Positions 10,344-22,500 of a stretch of DNA of 64,000 bases are shown piece after piece. Under the pieces are notes generated by a model, which saw only the letters and a program-made list of their open reading frames with translations, was not told the origin of the DNA and did not search any database. Position 1 is the stretch's first letter. Each line of letters begins with the position of its first letter. Position numbers and translations under genes: made by a program. This stretch comes from Agarophyton chilense (Eukaryota > Rhodophyta > Florideophyceae > Gracilariales > Gracilariaceae): NCBI GenBank assembly GCA_030374765.1, contig JARGXX010000071.1:992001-1056000 (forward strand), written 5' to 3'.

Positions 10344-13300
10344 ATGAAGACAGACAAGATTCGAATTAAGCCTTATGAAGAGAAAGACGACTACAAACTT
10401 TTGCGCATCAGAATCGAAGCTGCTTGCGATGCCAAAGGCATTGGCACTGTCCTCCAGCATAGTCGAAATCCTTTCTCCAGCGACGATGAAAAACGCAAAG
10501 AGTTCGAACACAACCAGAAGAAAGCTAGTGGAATGATCGTCGCAGCTCTGTCCAATGAAGCATTACGCGTAGTTCAATCCGAAATTGGTCATCCTCTTAA
10601 AATGCTAAAACGCCTTGACGACAGGTACGCTTCAAAATCGACAGCATCGCGCATTGCAAAAATGTGCGAACTGGTAACACTACGATACTCTTGTCTTGAT
10701 CAGAATATGGGAATGCACATAGATAAAATGGCAGGCATTGTAGAACAACTGGCAAGTATGGACACAAAACTTCCTGAAGGACTCTCTGTAGCACTGCTTG
10801 TCTCATCTATTTCTGCAGCTCAACTGAACCCAGTCTGTGCTGCTATCAAAACTCTTCCATCAGATAACGTACCATGGGATACTGTATCATCACGCTTGCT
10901 TGATGAAACGCGTTCCCTTGCAAACAACCGCTCTGAGCGATCAAATGCCGCAAGATCAAAATGTGAAATATGCGAACGTTCAGGGCACATTACCAAGAAT
11001 TGCTTCCTCAATCCTCGTAACCCTAAAAACCGACTCAACCTTGGAGATAACAAAACATCCAGTTCATATATCTCAGACAAACAGGTATCAGAGAGCAGGG
11101 ACACGAAGAAAGATGACGACCAATCTAAGCCTCCAAGTACTGTAAACCGAAATCGAGCAGCAGTTGCCAAAACTAGAGCAATGATGACTCGCGCTCAATC
11201 GTCTGACCTTCTTCTGCTGGATTCTGGCACTACTACTCATCTCACTCCATACAGTTCTCGACTAATTGATCCTCAGACCTGTCATGTTCCGATTTCTCTT
11301 GGCGATGATTCTACGATCTATGCTACGGAACAAGGAGTCCGCAACGTAGAATGGACCTTTTATGGAGCCACTACATCTGTTCATTTAACCAACACTCTTG
11401 CCTCAACGGATCTAGCAATGAGCTTACTATCCATTCCAGCCTTGACAGAAAAACGAATTGCTGTAGTATTCCTCCCAGATGAAGCGCTTTTGATTGATAT
11501 GGACAATGATTCCGAAATCATTGGTTCAGCACCAAAGCATCCTGACGGGCTCTACTACATATTAGAAAACATTCAAAAGTGTACTTCGTCACCAACACTT
11601 TCTGAAAAGAACCGTGCGTTTATGGCGAAAGTGCGTTGTTTTTTACACAAAACGACACAACCAAGCCGCACAGAAGCCAATGTTGACAGAGATGTAGACG
11701 CCGTTGATGACTTTGTAGACGCAACTGTGCCTACACAATCAGAAACCAACAGTGCAGACATCAACATCTGGCATTGGAGACTTGCGCACGCTGTAGATAT
11801 GAAGGATATCAGAACAATGATGAAAGAAAATCTTCTGCCCCTGTATAAGAAAACCAAACATAAATGCGACCCGTGTACCAAAGGGAAATTTAAGAAATCC
11901 TATCGTGGAAGTCTAACCTCAGTTTCTCAAGCAGGACACCTTCATACGGATATAGCAGATGCTGGAACATTGTCTGGAGACGGACACCGGTATTACCTCA
12001 TCATCGTTGACGCATTCACTCGTTTTATTTATGGAAAACCTCTTCAGAACAAAGGAGAGGCTTCGGAACATATTATCAATTATCAGAAATGGTTTGAAAG
12101 GCAGTCCGGAAATCATGTACTTTCTTTGCATTCGGACGGAGGAAAAGAATTTTATCGGGCTCGAAAGAAATTTCAAAAGCTTTGCATCAACACCTCTGAG
12201 ACAAGCACACACACACCAGCGTCCAACGGTCTCGCCGAACGGTACATTGGCGTTCCACAAGGCTCCATTAGAGCTGCTCTGAATCATGCGAAACTTCCAA
12301 CGAAATTTTGGCACTACGCTTTAAAGCAAGTAGTCAATGCCCGCAATATGTCTATCCAACGCACCACGCAAAAGATTCCATATGTAGAGCTGCTCAAGGA
12401 ATATCCACCATATGCAAAACACCTAAAATCATTTGGTTGTCGTGCATTAGTTCTCCAAAACGAAAAACAGCTTCGAAAGATGCAGCCTAGGTTACGAGAA
12501 GGTGTTAATCTCGGTCACATCCAAGGCGGAATGCACTTTATCCTCACATCAGAAGGAATCATTCAAACGAAGCACGTTCGCTTCATTGAATCCGAATTTC
12601 CTGCACTGTCCTTTCTTACCATAGAATCAAGCAGAGCTACATCTGAGGAAGCTTCCAATGTAGACCACACGCTGTTTCACATCCCAGACTCAAACCCTGC
12701 ACTGGATAGTGAAGATGAGAATTCAGTACTCACTTCACTAACTCACTACCCCGAAAAGGAGTCCACTTATGAACCGGAAATCGGTGGATATCTCTCGGAT
12801 TGTGAGGAAGATACGGTCGCGTCCTGCTCATTTGCTCACGTACTGCCGTCAAAGATTAGTACAGGAGATGAACCAACGCTAAAACAGGCACTGAAATCGA
12901 ACGAAGCCCCTTTCTGGTTGGAAAGCATTAAGAAAGAGTTTGAAACCATCATCAAACTTGGTACATACGTCAACGCCGACGCTAACCATGGAAAAGCGAT
13001 TCCTTCTGGTATTATACTGCGTCTTAAACGTGACCATAATGGCGCTCCAGCCCGATTCAAGGCCCGTCTGGTGGCTAGAGGAAACTTTCAGGTTGACTGC
13101 AACAAGTCCGACCTGTACGCACCTGTTCTTAACTTTGAACTCTTTCGTTTCATTCTAGCAGTCTCAACAGCCCTTGGGTGGGATCGCCAACATGTGGACA
13201 TTAAGAGAGCATTCCTACATGCTCCAATCCCTGAAGACGCACCTATATGGATTAGGCTACCAAAAATAGATCAAATTCCGGAAGCCGATGGTCGCATTGT

Positions 13301-14420
13301 TAAGTTAGTCAAATCATTGTACGGGACACGTCAAGCTCCAAAATTGTGGTTTGAGAACCTTAGGTGTTTTCTAATCTCGATGGGATTCAAACAGGCAGTA
13401 TCCCATCCATGCATGTTTATTTATTCCGATCACGAAATTGCCGTTATTGTTCTGGCATACGTTGACGACATTTGTATTTTTGGTCCATCGCGACGTACCA
13501 AATGGGTGAAGAACAAACTTTCCGGTCAATATGATGTCAGCGACCTGGGAAGAACAGACCTCTATCTGGGTATTTCAATCAATGAAACCGAATCTACAGT
13601 ACATCTACATCAGAAACCATTGATTGACAACATCATCGATTTGTGTCATATGACCACAGCAAAACCAGTTTCTCATCCACTCTCTTGTGGTCATTGCTTG
13701 TATGATGCGAGAACACCGAGAACCAAAGAGGAATCCCTTCAAATGGAAAACGTGCCGTATAGAGAAGCCCTTGGATCTCTTTTATTTCTAAGCACTCGCA
13801 CACGTCCTGATCTGGCAACCGTAGTCTCGCTTCTAGGAAAATATGCTTCAGCGCCGAAACCAGAACACTAGAACTGCTTGAAAAACGTAGTACGCTATCT
13901 CAAAGGCACAAAAGAATTTACTCTGCAGCTTTCGAAAAGTATTGACCTCAAGATTGTAGCATGGTCTGATGCAGACTGGGCCAGAGACCTCGAAAAACGG
14001 AGATCTAGAGGTGGTCACTACATCTCTATTGGGGGGTTTCCTATCATATGGAGCTCAAAACTTCAGAAATCTACAGCTCTCTCTACCTCTGAAGCGGAGT
14101 TTTATGCCCTTTCAGAATGTATACGCCAGCTTCAATGGGTAAGGAACGTTATGAAAGAGATCAACATGCCAATGACAAAACCAATCCCAGTATTTCAGGA
14201 CAATCTTGGAACAATCCAGTGGTCCAAAGAATATCTAGGAATGCGACGAGTGAAGCATGTCGATATTCGCTTTAACCATGTACTAGATGCTGTGAAAGAC
14301 GGAGCAGCTGATATTATCTACTTTCCTTCAAAGGAAAATCATGCTGATATACTAACGAAGACATTAAGTGGAAGCTTGTTTGCCGATCATCGTGATGCAT
14401 TATGTGTTACTCCCTTTTAA
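10344..14420 (+). pseudogene. Ty1/copia gag-pol polyprotein, one premature stop
   Basis: This is a single-frame polyprotein of about 1,358 codons from ATG 10344; an in-frame GTG at 10287 is too near the LTR to be preferred. Order: gag with a CCHC knuckle (CEICERSGHITKNC, about residue 207), protease LLLDSGTTTHL (about 291), GAG-pre-integrase IWHWRLAHA, integrase with HTDIAD, HSDGGKEF and NGLAERY as the D-D-E residues, reverse transcriptase with YVDD (YVDDICIFG, about 1040), and RNase H with WSDADWA. A TAG at 13869-13871 interrupts the start of RNase H where the family has Trp (EH-W-N), so TGG became TAG. The frame continues unchanged to the stop at 14418. No other break was seen, so it was recently functional or is suppressed. 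Confidence 0.93.
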
Positions 14421-14422
14421 GG

Positions 14423-14433
14423 TCGAGGGGGGG
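14423..14433 (+). other. Copia polypurine tract
   Basis: The purine run GAGGGGGGG directly precedes the 3' LTR, which fits the primer site for plus-strand synthesis. Confidence 0.7.
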
Positions 14434-14646
14434 TGTCAGAGTCCGTCAAGGACACTCATAATGCATCACGGACGTTTACAACCGTTGTGCTATGTTATTT
14501 TGTATGGTCATATTCTCAATAGTTTCACGACCGCTCTTATCCTACCGTTTACAATATACTTGCTGTATATAAAGGTCTCGCAGTGAGAGCGTTTCTGCTC
14601 TCACTTCCGAGACAACTCTTTGTTTTTCACTGTTTCTTCACTCATA
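14434..14646 (+). repeat. Copia 3' LTR (213 bp)
   Basis: Same length and ends as the 5' LTR. The target duplication GCATC follows at 14647-14651, after which the interrupted Tc1 sequence resumes. Confidence 0.92.
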
Positions 14647-15456
14647 GCATCAAACTCATCTAGCTCCACGAGAGAAGTCCGTAAAGATCTTTCTCTCTCG
14701 ATTTCTGTCAAGCGCATAAAACAATTGTAACATGATGATCCAAAGCTCATCTTTAAGAAGATGTAAAAAGTACCAATAATGAGTTAAATACATAAAAAGA
14801 AAATGTTTATATGGGTTCGAGAGGAGATGACTTTTTCTATTACGAAATGGAAGAAACCCATTTTCTCCGATGTAAATAATATTTGACGTAGATGGACCAG
14901 ATAGATTTGCTCATTTTTGGCATGATAAAAGGAAAAAAGAGTTTAATTGTTCTAAGCGACAAAATGGAGAAGATTCTGTGATGCTTTGGGGTACCTGTTT
15001 CTACTATGGTTAAAGTAATCTGGTTGGTAGCGTCGGTAAATTGGATTGTATGAAGCACTGCAAGGTGTTGCAGAAAGAATTCTTACCATTTGCAGCCGAA
15101 ACAATTGGAGAAAGATTTAATTTTCAGCAAGTCGGGGCTTCTATACACTATTCAGTGTATACTACAAAGTGGTTGGCTGATCATAATGTTAATGTTTGAC
15201 AAAGGCCAGCCTAGTCACCTGACTTGAACTTTATGGAAAACATTTGGAGGTTTTCAGCACGCCGCATTAACGCCAATTATTGCCAATTCCAAGATAGTGG
15301 AACGCTTTTGAAATAGGTGATTGAATGTTGTAATAATTTGAGCGAAGAGTTTATTAAATCACTTTACAGCTCTATAAAGGAGCGCTGTATTCACGTTGTA
15401 GAAAAAAGGGTGTAATGACTAAGTATTGAGTACAATAAATGTTTTTTTTGTTTTTG
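14647..15456 (+). mobile_element. Tc1/mariner element, 3' part (dead)
   Basis: This is the catalytic half of the transposase split by the copia insertion. It reads through several shifts and stops: PIFSDVNNI at about 14860 (first Asp kept, neighbouring Glu lost), DSVMLWGTCFYYG, VLQKEFLPFAAETIGE, FQQVGASIHYS, SPDLNFMENIWR. In Tc3-like enzymes the third motif is QQDNAAIH; here the second catalytic Asp is Val (GTC at 15131-15133). The Glu in SPDLNxxEN remains. Coding similarity ends near 15416. The right terminal repeat is not found before the gypsy LTR begins at 15457. Confidence 0.75.
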
Positions 15457-16478
15457 TGTCGTAAAGTGGCGGAAGGGCTGACCTTTGAGGTGTCCGATAC
15501 ACTACGTTGACCTTGTAGGTGATGGGTGCGAGGAATCATCGGCCACGTAGCTGCTAATATCTAGCTGTTATGAGTTGATATAATTGCGTGGAAGGAACTA
15601 TTTGTTGGAATTCTATATTCGTCTTTTTATTGATTTGTCGTTTAGAATTTGGACTTGCTGTAATATAGTGATGTAGAATAACGTAGGCTTTTATTGTTGG
15701 ACTATTCGGTGTAACTGCTAAGTACTATAACCACCTAATGCAGTACGCCTACTTTATATTTCAAAAGTCTATATAAACGCTTCTGGAGTCGCACTGGCAC
15801 TCTTTTCCTCCCTTGCTAAGTGCAGATCGAAAAGAGTGCCCAGAAGTGCCTCCCCGACAGAAGCACCTGTTGATGAAATAATTACATTTGCATCATTGCA
15901 CCATCACAGTAACTAGTAAGTTAAATACATACAAGCCTGAAAACCCAATTGCTACACTAGCTGTTGTCAGCGACGTGTAGTGTTGACATGTACCTTCTGG
16001 TTGAGTAATTGTTAGTGAGAGTAATTGTAATTATGCTTGTTTTAGTACAGTAGTTGAGTGGCCACCTGGCACTGTAGCTAGTGCTGGCCAGGTCTCTGAC
16101 ACTAGGTCAGAGACCGTGCCTTGCTGGCACCTCCCGAGTGATCTGGAGAATGCAGTCCACTGCATATAGGGAACTGCACCTCCTCCATCCTTATCTGATA
16201 AAGGCAGGCATCACTTGGGTCATGACTATACCTTTTGGTTTATTGTTTCTCAACTACCACACAGGCTTTCCCGCGCGTCGACGCCTACCATCGTTTAACT
16301 ACACGGTATAGGCTAGTCGCCCCGCCGTTTGCGCCTGCGGGTTTTCACGGTGCCCTGTTACCATCGAGGTGTACTACGTCTACCTTCTAAGGTTGAGCGT
16401 CAACACGCTCCCTACGGTTGAGCGTCACTACGCTCCCGAGACAAGACAGTAGCATACCCCAGAGGTGATTGTACGACA
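15457..16478 (+). repeat. Gypsy 5' LTR, carrying a nested solo LTR
   Basis: Ends are perfect inverted repeats, TGTCGTA at 15457 and TACGACA ending at 16478. Without the nested 391-bp LTR and its duplication it is about 626 bp, matching the 634-bp solo copy of the same family at 41535-42168 on the other strand. A perfect 10-bp inverted repeat (GGTCTCTGAC-ACTAG-GTCAGAGACC, 16091-16115) lies in it and is conserved in the solo copy. Confidence 0.9.
15566..15956 (+). repeat. Solo LTR of a third family (391 bp) nested in the gypsy LTR
   Basis: TGTTATGAG...TTGCTACA, flanked by exact 5-bp duplications CTAGC at 15561-15565 and 15957-15961. It has a TATA box (TATATAAAC, 15770) and, 26 nt downstream, GGCACTCTTTT at 15796-15806 with its exact complement AAAAGAGTGCC at 15840-15850. 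No internal coding region remains, so it is the product of LTR-LTR recombination. Confidence 0.85.
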
Positions 16479-16496
16479 TTTTGGTCTCCCGACTTA
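16479..16496 (+). other. Gypsy primer-binding site (candidate)
   Basis: TTTTGGTCTCCCGACTT follows the LTR. TGGTCTCCCGAC would pair with a tRNA 3' end finishing in CCA. Which tRNA is not determined. Confidence 0.5.
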
Positions 16497-16625
16497 GAAA
16501 GTATTTTTAGGTTTCGTCGAACCTTCACAGTTCACACGAGCTTCCGAGAAGGATTGGACGCTCGTACACCTATTTGGTTTCAGGAAATCCCGCAAAGCAA
16601 TACAAGATACCACTATTGGTCACAA

Positions 16626-19506
16626 ATGGAACGACCTAAAAGGAATACGCGTGGTACGAGCGCCCCACCAAGCCATAAAGGTCTTAAAGGAGCCCCATCG
16701 GCTCAACCGATTCTGGAAAACCCCGAGGAACTGCTCCGGCACCCTTGAGACAAAACCAGAAAGGTACATGGTCCGCCGCCTATGGCAACGGAACCTCAAA
16801 GGGTATTACCAATTGAGGTTGCAGCGGAGGAGCAATGGCCTCAGCTCGAAGAGCGAGCGAAAGCGCTCGTCACCCTCGCGGTCGAGGATGCATTAACCAT
16901 AAAGGAGAAGTCGGATACCCGGATGGTTCCGCCCTCAATGGACGTCGATGCATTTACGCGTATTGTGGTTGACCGAGCAGCTCAAGAGCTATGGGAAAGG
17001 ATACCTGAAATGGTGAAACAGTATCTCTTTACAGATGCTAGGGAGCATGTTTAGCGCGCTGTGTAGGACCTTTGGGTTTCCGAGGGATTCGCAGAATCCC
17101 GACCTACACAGGTGAACATCGCAAAGCGCATACTACAAGGGTTCCAAATGGGTCATTCCACCCATTCCAAACACATACCTACTGATAGTGAGTACCTACA
17201 AGGTCCAAAGCAGAGTCAAGAGGTCCCGGGGAAGGTAGATCCTCAAGACATTTACCTGCCACCAATTACAAGTCTCGTTCAAAAGGATACCCATGGAGGT
17301 GGTCCCAAGGACGATTCGTCTGACTCGTCGGATGAGCGACGAAGAAACCGAAAAGGGAAGAAGCGGAGGACGAAGAGGGGAAACAATCGAGGGGATGATT
17401 CAGACCCCGACTCGTCAGACTCCAGTTCCGATACGAGTTCATCGTCGGATGATGACCGTAAAGGTAAGAAGAAGAAGAAAACGAACAGGTCGACGAAGAT
17501 GTCGTCGAAAAAGAACCGAAAGGGTAAAAAGCGATATAATGAGTCGCCCGACTCTGAGTCGGACACCGAAATAGACCTGGAGGTGCACCAACCCTTGAAC
17601 GATATGTTCACCAAAGCGGTTGACAACAAGACTTATCGGTTGATCAACAGGTCTTCTGAATACACCCAAGGGGTGTCTCAAAAGATAACTAAGCACCACA
17701 AGCAGCTCAGCTTCCAAATGGGTGACACAACCTTCACAGGTACAGATCCTATTGCGATAATTGAGTTTCTACAGAAGTTCAAGCTTGCATGTGACCAAAA
17801 TGGGTTTTCCGAGGGCGCTGCTATGTGGCTATTTCAGTTTTACCTGAAAGGACAAGCATACTACTTGCTGCAGGGTAGGCTCCGCGGAAACACCTTAGCG
17901 ATGGACGAGGATGGCACGGAGAGGTTGGAGTCATACCCAGAAGTGGTCAATTTCCTTTTGGAAACCTACGCCACCGATGAGGTTATCCAAGAGGCTTACT
18001 CGGAAGTCCTCGTTTACCATCAAAGGTCTGGGCAAACCGAATCGGAGTTTTCGCTCGCGCTGTGGAATCTGGCAACCTGTTGTGTTAATGTGTTCACTAC
18101 CTCGAGGTTAAAGTCGCTATTTGCCGACAATGTCGACAAGGCGATCCGTTCCCAGGTACGCAATTACCTGGCCACTAACCGAAAGGTAGACTACAATGGG
18201 CTGGCTCGATACTCCCAGGGGCTTTGAGATACCCTTCGTCTGGGAAGCCGACCAGCCATGCCTCCAACCTCGAAGGATAAACCAAAAAGGTCAGTCTTGG
18301 AAATTGAAGACACAACAACCTCAGAGGGTAGCTCGCACATCGAAGTACCTACAGGAACCACTATCCAATTGGTAGCGACCCAGGGGCGGTTGTAGTATTC
18401 TACTACTTCGGCGTTCCGATGGTTTCTTTGTCGCAAAGTCGCGTTTGGAACTCATTACTGAGTGGCCTGGTCAGTGCTAGGATAAAAAGCGACACACCGC
18501 GTAGGATGCCAGGAGGCAGGGTACATTGTTGGAATACGTGGTATCACGAGTGGAGTGGCTTGGAACGGCGCATGTAGTGGCGATCCGCCTGGCTGGTTTT
18601 ACTACCCTTTGTAGATGTAAGTCCATTAGGTACCATACCCATACAGTGGTTTGGCTAAGTGGCTGACCACTGGGTATTATTTATATATTTATTTGGGCAT
18701 TCACCCTGGTACACAGTATATAGTGTACCAGAGGTGAGCGCCGACTCCAAGTAAAGGAGACAACATGGACACAATGACTATTCTGTTCCTCGCTTAGGAT
18801 TCCTCAACCGGAGATCCGGACGAGCTGTAATAGATAGTCAGCCCCCAACCACTTCACGAGCCGTCTCGTACCTACGTTCCATCAACGTTTTACAGTTGCA
18901 CTGTTCACCCTCGCTGGCGAGTAGTGGCCTTACACCCCACTTCCAGCTCGCTGGTGTTGTAGCTCTACCACCCCTTTTCCTTCGCCGCAAGCGACCCATC
19001 GGCAGTCCGAACGCTGTCGCAGATGTCTGCTCTCTCTGTTAGAGCGGATACTACATCGGTTCTCGAAACCGTCAACGGTAGGAAATTGGTCGTCAACGCG
19101 TACACCAAACTCGGTACAATCACCGGCAAGTTCGGTGAGCTCGCATAGAATGCCAGGAGCGAGCTCCCATAACTCGCCACCCACATCCAACGCCACTGCT
19201 CCTACCAACCACGTTTCGAAGCCCCACTCAATGGTAAGGCGAGACCCTCAAACTGGAGGCCTCGTTTGCTGGTTTTGTCTCGTGACAGACCATTTGGCAA
19301 ACAATTTCGCTAACTTACCTCCAGGGATGAGAGACCAGTTGATTCAGGCTCGCATGAAGAATCACCAACGCCTCTATAGGTCTTCAACGCAAGCACCAAA
19401 TCGGTTCCAACCCCGTACACCGGTACAGGTCAGTACAATCGAGGAAACACCAAACTTGGACTCAACCCCTCCCGTACAGGAGGAAAACACCGAGCGGTTG
19501 GCGTAA
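16626..19506 (+). pseudogene. Ty3/gypsy gag, with several stops, interrupted by a solo LTR
   Basis: From ATG 16626 (MERPKRNTRG) one frame can be followed through stops at 16746 (TGA), 17052 and 17064 (TAG) and 18225 (TGA). It contains a Ser/Asp and Lys-rich stretch (about 17300-17570), then a capsid-like helical region with FTGTDPIAIIEFLQKF and YLLQGRLRGN (about 17740-17900). At 18391-19060 a 665-bp solo LTR plus its duplication interrupts it. Removing those 670 bases restores the frame exactly into the segment ending at 19506. The zinc knuckle there reads CWFCLVTDHLANNF, with the last Cys replaced by Phe. The final TAATG overlaps the start of pol in another frame. Confidence 0.8.
18391..19055 (+). 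repeat. Solo LTR, family B (665 bp), inserted in gypsy gag
   Basis: TGTAGTAT...ATACTACA with perfect 8-bp terminal inverted repeats. Flanks are GCGGT (18386-18390) and TCGGT (19056-19060), a 5-bp duplication with one mismatch. It contains TTATATATTTATT near 18680 and CTGGTACAC-AGTATATA-GTGTACCAG at 18706-18731. Two more copies lie at 24837-25552 and 30310-30974 on the other strand. Confidence 0.85.
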
Positions 19507-22500
19507 TGGCCGAACCCAACGTGCAATCGGAAGGCCAATCGATACCCAGAACCTTGAAGGTGGAAGAGAACACGTCACAACCAGTTCTGGTTTGTCATAT
19601 GAAGTACAACAACTATAAAGTACGTGCTTCAATGTGTTTCTCCGATCGCCTTGCGGTTCCGGTCACCTGCGTGTTGGATACGGGGCCGGCCCAAACGTGC
19701 TGAACTCCCGCGTCATACCTGAGGCGGTACTTTGGAACTTGAGCCGACCTCCCGACAACAACCCGCTGGTGGATGCAAATGAGCGCCCATTAAACCTTCG
19801 AGGTATGCTCACCACTGTAGTGCAGCCCGGACACCTCAAAGTAAGACTGGGATTCTTTGTTGTCGACCGTTTACCGATAGACTGCCTACTAGGTACGAAC
19901 TTCAGTGACAGACATGTCAAAGCAATCCTTCCTGGTTCCCATACAGTCGCCCTACGTCAGGGGGGACGAATTGCCATTTTAGGTAATACAGAAACCAAAC
20001 TGGGATGGTTCGTCAAACCGAAGAAGAGGATATCCACCGAAACGGTCTCCAACAAAGTGCGCACTACCAAACAGGTTGTTATCCCGCCAATGCACCAAAT
20101 ATTGGTACCGGTGTCTTGTGCGACCCCCGTGCTGGTCATATTACAAAACCATCCGAGGTTAGCACATCGACACTTCACCTTGATGGCCAACGGGATTGTC
20201 GACAACATCCCAAATCAACCCTTTAAGGTGTGTCTCAGCAACTTCAGCAGTCATGACGTGAAGTTGCCGAAAAATACCAATGATGGCATCGCACTACCGG
20301 CACCACAAGGGGTCTTCACCGTAGCTCACACTGATCTCGGCGAGGTCGCCCTCGATAAGGAAGGGGGGTGCGCAAATGCGTCCACAACCACAAAGATATC
20401 GATAAATACCAACTTGGAAGCGAAAGAAACCGATAAGGCATCGGTAGACAAAGGAAAGAAACCGGACCCTGAGTGGCAATGGCAAGATACAGTCCAGATC
20501 GGTGAAGAAAACGGCCAACTGCGGGGCCGTATTATCGACCTTCTGTAGGATTTCGAAACCATGTGGTCAGGCCATCTGGGCCAAATTAAGGCCACACAGC
20601 ATCGCATCGAGCTCCTCCCTGACTCGAAGCCGATTTATCAGCAACCATACCGTGCAGATCCGAAGGCGAGAGAAGTAAAACTCAAAGAAGTGAAGTGAAT
20701 GCTCCAAGAAGGTGTTATTGAACCAGTCAACTCAAATTGGGCTAGTCCCGTGGTTCTGGTTCAGAAAAAAGGGGATAACCGTATGAGGTTTTGTGTGGAC
20801 TACAGGAGGCTCAATAGCGTGATCATCCGGTATTCGTACCCGATACCTAGAATGGATGAGTGCATCGACTCCTTGGGAGATGCGCAGATATTTACCACGT
20901 TGGATGCCAACTGTGATAATTGGCAGGTATCCGTAGGTGAGAAAGATCGAGACAGAACGACCTTCACGTGCGATGCAGGTTTGTTTCGCTTCACGCGGAT
21001 GCCGTTCGGGTTATGCAATGCTCCAGCCACCTTTCAAAGGGCGCTGGACATCATTCTTTCGAAGGTTAAATGGACGACCGCCTTGGTATACATCGATGAT
21101 GTAATCATCTATTACAGATCGGTAGAAGAGCACTTTGCACACGTACGCACCGTACTAACCCTCGTAGCTGAGGAGGGGGTGACGCTGAACCTACGCAAAT
21201 GCGTCTTCTTTACCAGAACGGTTGAATACCTGGGCCACATCATAGGCCCTGGTACCCTAGAGGTTGCGCCGAGCAACATAAAAGCCGTGCCGGAGGTCAA
21301 GTGGCCGCGATCCCAGACAGACGTACGATCCTTTATAGATTTATGTAACGTCTATCGTCGCTTCGTGGAGGGATTCGCGAAAATAACGGCTCCCCTCAAC
21401 AAGAAGCTCCAGAAAGGTGAACCTGTACGGTTTGAGAATCTATCGAACCACGAAATGGACACCTTTGAGGAATTGAAACGAGCGCTGTTGTCGCCGCCAA
21501 TCTTAGCGTTACCGAAAACAGGTCTACCATTCACGCTGGATACAGATGCATCCCATGCCCAAACTGGTTGTTGTCTCATGCAGGAGCAGCACAACGGAGA
21601 CAAATTACCTATAGGATACTGGAGCCGCGCTATGAATGAGGCCGAGCAGAACTACACGGTAGCCGAGAAGGAATGTCTAGCAGTAGTGTGGAGCATGTTG
21701 ATGCTCCGTCCATTCTTTTATGGTGAGCGCTTTACGTTGCGCACGGACCACGACGCCTTAACGTGAATCCTCGGACTCGCAGATGCGTCTGGTAGACTTG
21801 CCTGTTGGAGGTTGTGACTCTTGGAGTTTGAATACGACATACAGTACCGTCCAGGTATTAAGCACAACAAAGCTGACGCTATGTCACGCTTAAACACCCC
21901 AGGGTTAGAGACAGAACCGGTGGACGATGATATCCCTTGCCTTTTGGTGTCATCAAACCAAAACGGTACCGGCGAACACCTAGAAGGATGTTGGGACTTA
22001 CCTGAAGAAGGTGCTTTGCGGAACACCGACATGGCAACGCAGATACTGACCCTAGAGGAAACGAACGTCATGCCCGTAACCCGAGAGGAATTTCTACGAG
22101 AACAGGCCCAGGATGCGTACTGCACATCCCTGGCTGACCAAATTGGTTCTAAAGGATCACCGTTCGATGCGGACCACAATGGGTACATCGTGAGAAGGTC
22201 AACCTTGGATGGTAGCCTTCAAAAGGTGGTTTCGGGGGCACTGCGCCCGAGAGTCTTGTATTTCGCGCACTACCCGCGACTATCGGGACACCCCGGTGCC
22301 ACCAGGATGTATTACACCTTGAAGCAACAGTTCTATTGGCTTCATATGGCCCATGATGTCTATACCTTTGTAGGTCAATGCGAATCTTGTGTTCGTACCC
22401 GCGGTGGTATTCGAAAGCATCAAAAGTACCTCAAGCTGTTTCCAGCAGCGGGTCCACTGGAGTTCGTTGGGATAGACCTTGTAGGACCACTTCCCAAAAC

